This document shows positions 59,010 through 64,000 of a stretch of DNA of 64,000 nucleotides, one piece after another. The DNA lies in the NCBI RefSeq assembly GCF_946479755.1, contig NZ_CAMLHC010000011.1, forward strand, positions 124,001-188,000. Direction: 5' to 3'. The translations under genes were made by a program, and so were the position numbers. Source of the stretch: an uncultured Chitinophaga sp. Its GTDB lineage: Bacteria > Bacteroidota > Bacteroidia > Chitinophagales > Chitinophagaceae. Position 1 is the first letter of the stretch. Every line of letters starts with the position of its first letter. Under the pieces are notes generated by a model that had not been told where the DNA came from, ran no database searches, and saw only the letters and a list, made by a program, of their open reading frames with translations.

Positions 59010-62000
59010 ATGTCTGAAAATTCTATGTTAAATATCAAAGCTTTAGAGTCCAACAGGAATATATCTGCCAGAAATTACTGGAAACAACGATTAAAAAACT
59101 TCCGGGCTGAAAACTATTTCGATGGTGCCATGGACGATCAGCAGCTGCCTTCCGGGAATACCTACGGGGTATATATCCTGGAAATACCCCGGCATGTCAG
59201 CACCGGCCTGAACGGTATTGCTCCATCCGGTAAAGCGAAGCACATCGTGCTGTTGTCGGTGCTGTCGGTACTGATACAGAAATATTCGTCTGCCAACAAA
59301 GTATTGCTGTTCACACATACCTATTCTGAAGCAGAGAAGCAGGACGCCGGAAAAGGCATTATACCGGTAGGTATCGACATCGTGCCTGACACCGATTTTA
59401 GTACGCTGGTCAACACCGTCAAAGAAAATATGTCCGGTGATTTCAGGCACGCCATGTACCCGCTGGAAAGGATCCTGGCGGGCAGTCCTGCTATCAGGCG
59501 TATATCCGGTATCGGCCTGGGCGTGAAAAGTATCGAATTGCCCATCGGGGTCAGCGGCTGCTCGCTCGACCTTTATTTTGCCTGCCATGCGGAGGAAGAT
59601 CTGAAGCTGGAGATATGGTATAACCATAGCCGCTTCACACAACATTTCGTTCAGCATATCACGGCTGTTTTTGTGAGCCTGCTTTCCCGGATCATCCGGC
59701 AAAGCAGGACTTCCCTGCAGGACATTGCACTGCTGACAGAACAGGAGCGGCAGCAGGTGTTCCACGAACTGACCGTGTCCGGTGATCATCAGGCCCCGGA
59801 CGAGTCGGTCCTGGTACGTACTTCTTACCACCAGGAGCGGTTATGGTTTATTGACAGGTTTGAGAAAGACTACCTGTACAACGGCAGGCCCATCTATCAT
59901 AACATTCCGCTGGAGATTACGCTGAAGGGAACACTGAACGTTGAATGGCTGGAGGAAAGCATCAACAGCGTGATAAGACACTATTCCGTGCTTCGCACCT
60001 GTTTTGTGGACGTGAAAGACATCCCCTTCCAGCAGCTCGGCAATGATGCCGGTATAGCACTGGAGAAAAGGTCCCTCCGGTACGAAGCGCATTCTCCCGG
60101 AGTGGCCATTGCCCTGGAGAGAGACAAACCCTTTGATCCGGCCAAACCTCCGGTGCGGGCAGTGTTGTTTGAGATGGACGCTGATAACAGTAAGCTGCTG
60201 CTCCTTTTTCATCACCTGGCGGCCGACCGTTACACTACTTTACTGATAGCCCGTGATATATGGGAAAACTATCGCAGAAGGTCGCAGGGAGGGCTTTTCC
60301 TGGAGGAAACAGAAAGACTGCGATATACGCAGTTCTCCGAATGGCAGCGGGGCCCCTTGTCTAAATTATATTTTCACCTCTTTCCCTACTGGAAACAGCG
60401 GTTAGGCACCAGCCTCAAAGCGCTGGAGTTGCCAACAGACCGTCCGCGGCTGGCCGTGCACGTTTATAAAGGTGCGGCAATCGATGTCATTGTGCCCCGG
60501 GAGATCGTTTCCAGGGTGCTGCGTTATGCGGAGCAACGGGTTATTTCGCCGCGGATCATCGTCATGGCTGCGTTTAACGTACTGCTTTATAAATATGCGC
60601 AGCATGAAGAAATTGTTATCGGTACCAGCACCGATAACAGGAGCAGTGGCGGACTACAGGATGTAGCCGGCCCGCTGGCCAACCTGCTGCCTGTGCGAAG
60701 CCAGGTACGCCCTGCGGATAGTTTTCAGGACTACCTGACAACCCTTAATGACCTGTTGAATGCAGACCTGCTGCATAGCGATGTGCCCTTCGACAAGCTG
60801 GTCAGCTACCTGGCGCCTGAAAAAGACATGAGCAGAACGGCACTGTTTGACGTGCTGTTTCAGTATGAAAACAAATCTTACAATCTTCCCCGGATCGACG
60901 GTCTGCAGGTTGATGTAGCTGAAAGTAATTACGGGTACGGTAAATATGACCTCAGTCTCCTGTTGCTGCAATCGGCAGATGCGATAGAAGGACAGATGCT
61001 GTATAATTCGGAATATTTCAACCAGGCATCTGTTGACCTGATGATGCAGCGTTTCTACCGGCTGCTGGACAGTTTGCTGATGCAGCCGGTACTGCCACTG
61101 TCAGAAGCGGATATGCTGGAGGGAGCGGAGCAACGGGCATTGCTGGATAACCTCGATAATACCCATAGCGGCTATCCTGCTGATAAAACCATACTGGACC
61201 TGTTTGATGAACAGGTAAAAAAATGGCCGGACAATATCGCGGTACAGTATGAAGGGGCAGCCGTTACCTATGCACAGCTGGATGAACAGGCCGGTAAAGT
61301 AGCCGCACTGCTGGCGGCACAGGGCGTACAGCCCGATGAGGTGGTAGGCCTGCTGATGGACCGCTCCATTGAAGTGGTGACCGGCATGTTGGGTATCCTG
61401 AAAGCGGGTGGCGCCTATTTACCTATCGACGTTACCTATCCGGAAGAACGCAGAAACTACCTGGTGGATAACAGCGGAACGAAGCTGGTGCTGACCACAA
61501 AAGAATTTGCCGGCCTGGTAAAGCCGGGTGTGGCCGTGGTGCTGACGGAAGACAGGGAGCAGTTCAGCCCTTTGGTAAACAATCCTTCGCCGTCGAATCT
61601 ATGTTACGTTATTTATACTTCAGGGACCACCGGTCATCCCAAAGGCGTGATGGTAGAACACCGCAATGTGGTGCGGTTGTTTTATAACGATGGTTTCCAG
61701 TTTGCATTCGGACCTTCGGATGTATGGACCATGTTCCACAGCCATTGTTTTGATTTCAGCGTATGGGAGATTTTCGGGGCGCTGTTATTTGGTGGCAAGG
61801 TTATTATCGTTCCGAAGATGACTGCCCGTGATACCGGTTTATACCTCAAATTGCTGAAGGAAGAAAAAGTGACGGTGCTGAACCAGACGCCCAGCGCTTT
61901 TTATAACCTGTTGCAGCTGCCGCTTGCAGGGCTGTCTTTACGCTACGTTATTTTCGGTGGCGAAGCCCTCAGCCCTGGTAAGTTGCAGTCCTGGCAGGAA

Positions 62001-64000
62001 ATATATCCTGCGGTTAAGCTGATCAATATGTACGGTATTACCGAAACGACGGTGCATGTTACCTACAAAGAGATCACCGCAGAAGAGATCAGCAGTAATG
62101 TCAGCAACATCGGGAAGCCTATCCCTACGTTGGCTGTTTACCTGCTGGATGAACAGCAGCGGCTGGTGCCGCCGGGCATCACAGGTGAACTGTACGTAGG
62201 CGGCGCCGGCGTATCAAGAGGGTACCTGGGCAATGAAGCGCTGACCGCCACGAAGTTTGTGCAAAACCCCTACAAGGCGGGTGAGCGCCTTTACCGCACG
62301 GGAGATCTCGGACGGTTGCTGCCCAACGGAGAAATTGAATACCTCGGCCGGAAAGACCACCAGGTGCAGTTACGCGGCTTCCGTATAGAGCTGGGAGAGA
62401 TTGCCCATGCGCTGTCGGGTAACAGCCGTATCAGTGAAGTGGTGGTGGAAGCCCGCGAACAGGAAGGAGATAAGTACCTGGTCGCTTATTATACCGCTGA
62501 CCAGGAAATAAAAGGGTCGGAGCTGCGTACCTACCTGTCAGCGAAATTACCGGACTACATGGTCCCTGCTTACTTTATCTACCTGGACCACTTTCCGCTT
62601 ACATCCAATGGAAAACTGGACAGGGCGGCACTTCCCGAGCCTCATGTATCGGCGGCCGATGAATATGTGGCCCCTTCCGGAATGATAGAAACGAAGCTGG
62701 TGGAAATATGGGCCGATATTTTAAAGCTGGAAAAAGAGACCATCAGTGTCAATACCAGTTTCTTCGATCTTGGCGGACATTCGCTGCGGGCAACGGTGCT
62801 GGTGAATAAAATTCTGAGCGAGCTGGGAACAGAAATACCCTTGAAAGAAATTTTTGAAAGACGGGTGATCGCCAGTCTGGCCGAATATATTCTGCAGGTA
62901 GGCACCCGGCGGGCGTCTCCTGTGCCTAAAGCAGTGCCCAGGCCTTATTACAGCCTCTCGCCTGCACAAAGAGCGATCTACTACTTTTCTGAATACGACC
63001 AACAGACCCTGGCTTATAATATGCCGCGGGTAGTGGTAATAGAAGGACCGCTGGATAAAGACAAGCTGCAGCAGGTAATGGAGCAGCTGGTTGCCCGGCA
63101 CGAAGCCTTCCGTACCTCTTTTCATGTGATGGGAGAAGAAGTGGTACAGCAGATTGCAGATACGGCCGTACTTACCATCAGCCATTACGTGGCGGCAGAG
63201 GAAGAGGTTAAACAGCTGGTACAGCAACTCATCGCACGTTTCGACCTTTCCCGCGCACCGCTGCTGAGAGTGGCTTTAATTGAAATCCAACCGGAAAAAC
63301 ATGTGCTGGTCGTAGACACGCACCACCTGGTGATGGACGGCAGCTCCTGGGGCATATTCATCCGGGAGTTCAAAACATTGTTTAATAACGGTGTGCTGGC
63401 ACCGCTGACCGTACAGTATAAGGATTATGTGGAATGGCTGGATACCGGAGAGAGAAAGGCTGAAATGGACAAGCAGAATGATTTCTGGTACCGTGAGCTT
63501 TCCACGAACATGCCCCAGCTGGATTTGCCGGTTGATTATGAACGGCCGGAGCAAAAGAACAACCACGCAGGAAACGTCATCTTCAGGATTGAAAAGGAAC
63601 ATACGGAACGGCTGAAAGCAATCGCTGATAAAGAGGGGGCGACGTTGTTCATCGTATTGCTTTCTGTTTACAATATTTTGCTGGAAAAAGTCACCAACCA
63701 GGAAGATGTGATGATCGGTATCCCTGCATCAGGGAGAGACCACAGCGATTTGCAGCACATGCTGGGGATGTTTGTTAAAATACTCCCTTTCAGAAACTTC
63801 CCGGCGGAAAAACTGAGCTTCCGGCAGTTTATGAATGAGGTGAAAGAACGGACATTCGCCTTCCTGGAGAACCAGGCCTACGAATACCACCGGTTGCTGG
63901 ACCGGCTGAAGATCAGGCGTACCAGGGCACACAGCGCCTTGTACGATGTGATGTTCGTATTTCAGAATTTTGAAGAAACGAAGTTTGTACTTCCCGGCTT
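59010..64000 (+). CDS. NRPS: half C-C-A(Thr)-PCP-C..., runs off the right edge
   Basis: The first 1663 residues are visible and the frame is open at the window end. After MSENSMLNIKALESNRNIS it starts in the middle of a condensation fold (ARNYWKQRLKNF), so the N-terminal lobe with the HHxxxDG active site is absent. A second, full C domain follows (about 285-705) with FHHLAADRYTT: His401, His402 and Asp406 are kept but the usual Gly is Arg407. The A domain (about 711-1210) is a near-copy of the Thr domain of the giant NRPS (FDFSVWEIF; pocket D-F-W-N-I-G-M-V-H-K). The carrier is GGHSLRA, and a third C domain with HHLVMDGSSW runs to the edge. The upstream gene also ends in a C domain, so extra condensation units lie between two consecutive carriers. 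Confidence 0.92.
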   Translation, partial: MSENSMLNIKALESNRNISARNYWKQRLKNFRAENYFDGAMDDQQLPSGNTYGVYILEIPRHVSTGLNGIAPSGKAKHIVLLSVLSVLIQKYSSANKVLLFTHTYSEAEKQDAGKGIIPVGIDIVPDTDFSTLVNTVKENMSGDFRHAMYPLERILAGSPAIRRISGIGLGVKSIELPIGVSGCSLDLYFACHAEEDLKLEIWYNHSRFTQHFVQHITAVFVSLLSRIIRQSRTSLQDIALLTEQERQQVFHELTVSGDHQAPDESVLVRTSYHQERLWFIDRFEKDYLYNGRPIYHNIPLEITLKGTLNVEWLEESINSVIRHYSVLRTCFVDVKDIPFQQLGNDAGIALEKRSLRYEAHSPGVAIALERDKPFDPAKPPVRAVLFEMDADNSKLLLLFHHLAADRYTTLLIARDIWENYRRRSQGGLFLEETERLRYTQFSEWQRGPLSKLYFHLFPYWKQRLGTSLKALELPTDRPRLAVHVYKGAAIDVIVPREIVSRVLRYAEQRVISPRIIVMAAFNVLLYKYAQHEEIVIGTSTDNRSSGGLQDVAGPLANLLPVRSQVRPADSFQDYLTTLNDLLNADLLHSDVPFDKLVSYLAPEKDMSRTALFDVLFQYENKSYNLPRIDGLQVDVAESNYGYGKYDLSLLLLQSADAIEGQMLYNSEYFNQASVDLMMQRFYRLLDSLLMQPVLPLSEADMLEGAEQRALLDNLDNTHSGYPADKTILDLFDEQVKKWPDNIAVQYEGAAVTYAQLDEQAGKVAALLAAQGVQPDEVVGLLMDRSIEVVTGMLGILKAGGAYLPIDVTYPEERRNYLVDNSGTKLVLTTKEFAGLVKPGVAVVLTEDREQFSPLVNNPSPSNLCYVIYTSGTTGHPKGVMVEHRNVVRLFYNDGFQFAFGPSDVWTMFHSHCFDFSVWEIFGALLFGGKVIIVPKMTARDTGLYLKLLKEEKVTVLNQTPSAFYNLLQLPLAGLSLRYVIFGGEALSPGKLQSWQEIYPAVKLINMYGITETTVHVTYKEITAEEISSNVSNIGKPIPTLAVYLLDEQQRLVPPGITGELYVGGAGVSRGYLGNEALTATKFVQNPYKAGERLYRTGDLGRLLPNGEIEYLGRKDHQVQLRGFRIELGEIAHALSGNSRISEVVVEAREQEGDKYLVAYYTADQEIKGSELRTYLSAKLPDYMVPAYFIYLDHFPLTSNGKLDRAALPEPHVSAADEYVAPSGMIETKLVEIWADILKLEKETISVNTSFFDLGGHSLRATVLVNKILSELGTEIPLKEIFERRVIASLAEYILQVGTRRASPVPKAVPRPYYSLSPAQRAIYYFSEYDQQTLAYNMPRVVVIEGPLDKDKLQQVMEQLVARHEAFRTSFHVMGEEVVQQIADTAVLTISHYVAAEEEVKQLVQQLIARFDLSRAPLLRVALIEIQPEKHVLVVDTHHLVMDGSSWGIFIREFKTLFNNGVLAPLTVQYKDYVEWLDTGERKAEMDKQNDFWYRELSTNMPQLDLPVDYERPEQKNNHAGNVIFRIEKEHTERLKAIADKEGATLFIVLLSVYNILLEKVTNQEDVMIGIPASGRDHSDLQHMLGMFVKILPFRNFPAEKLSFRQFMNEVKERTFAFLENQAYEYHRLLDRLKIRRTRAHSALYDVMFVFQNFEETKFVLPG
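61170..62426 (+). repeat. near-identical A-domain repeat, copy 2
   Basis: Second copy of the 1257-base Thr A-domain segment. Synonymous and a few non-synonymous changes are found only in its first ~390 bases; the last ~870 bases look identical to copy 1. Similarity falls sharply right after it, where copy 1 continues CTTGTCGG and this one CGTATCAG. Confidence 0.9.

Noticed and set aside
21793..64000. Firm identification of the cluster as the chitinopeptin locus
   Set aside because: The right part of the cluster is missing and the residue order could only be partly predicted, so identity cannot be claimed.
1..64000. CRISPR arrays, rRNA genes, insertion sequences, riboswitches
   Set aside because: I found no regularly spaced short repeats, no rRNA sequence, no transposase and no recognisable riboswitch in the window.

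Overview
The window is most consistent with a Bacteroidota chromosome, probably Chitinophaga or a close relative. The pointers are -7 boxes of the form TAnnTTTG with a TTG/TTTG about 19 bases upstream, few Shine-Dalgarno sites, long secreted RHS/YD-repeat proteins that carry signal peptides, a DUF2723 membrane protein, and a very large NRPS locus. The genus is an inference from gene content; no 16S gene is present.

Layout. (1) 1-3783 is housekeeping on the minus strand: the 5' part of a DUF2723 membrane glycosyltransferase-like gene, an overlapping pair (SAM hydrolase family protein plus ABM-domain monooxygenase) and a short-chain dehydrogenase. (2) A tRNA-Lys(TTT) at 3954-4026 is followed by a 2.7-kb AT-rich islet bounded by an 18-bp direct repeat made of the tRNA 3' end. 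Its cargo is a translationally coupled ParA-type ATPase and SIR2-like NADase. It has no integrase. This is the best candidate for a little-described, probably defensive, system. (3) 6989-17161 is an accessory toxin region: two tandem secreted RHS/YD-repeat proteins, the second ending in an HExxHxxGxxH zinc-protease domain, then two small candidate immunity genes, a zinc-ribbon/YbjQ-like protein and a broken XRE regulator. (4) 17439-21363 holds a lipoprotein, a Mannosyl_trans3-type glycosyltransferase and an unusual GT51 transglycosylase with an AsmA-like N-terminal part. (5) From 21793 to beyond the right edge runs a multi-gene NRPS cluster (about 42 kb visible).

NRPS assembly line as read from motifs. 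Gene 1: acyl-AMP ligase-PCP-C-A(Asn-like code)-PCP-E. Gene 2: C-A(Asp-like)-PCP; C-A with an inserted PRMT-like methyltransferase (aromatic-like code)-PCP-E; C-A(Thr)-PCP; C-A(unassigned)-PCP-E; C-A(DxRH-type code)-PCP. Gene 3: TubC docking domain-C-A(Ser)-PCP-C. Gene 4: A(DxRH-type)-PCP-C. Gene 5 (runs off the window): half C-C-A(Thr)-PCP-C... Between genes 3 and 4 lie an AsnB-type asparagine synthetase and a JmjC hydroxylase fused to ankyrin repeats. The prediction is an N-acylated lipopeptide of at least nine residues: acyl-D-Asn-Asp-D-(methylated aromatic)-Thr-D-X-X-Ser-X-Thr-..., possibly hydroxylated and/or amidated. No thioesterase is visible, so chain release must be encoded to the right. 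Chitinophaga strains are known to make cyclic lipodepsipeptides (chitinopeptins); whether this locus makes one of those or a relative cannot be decided here.
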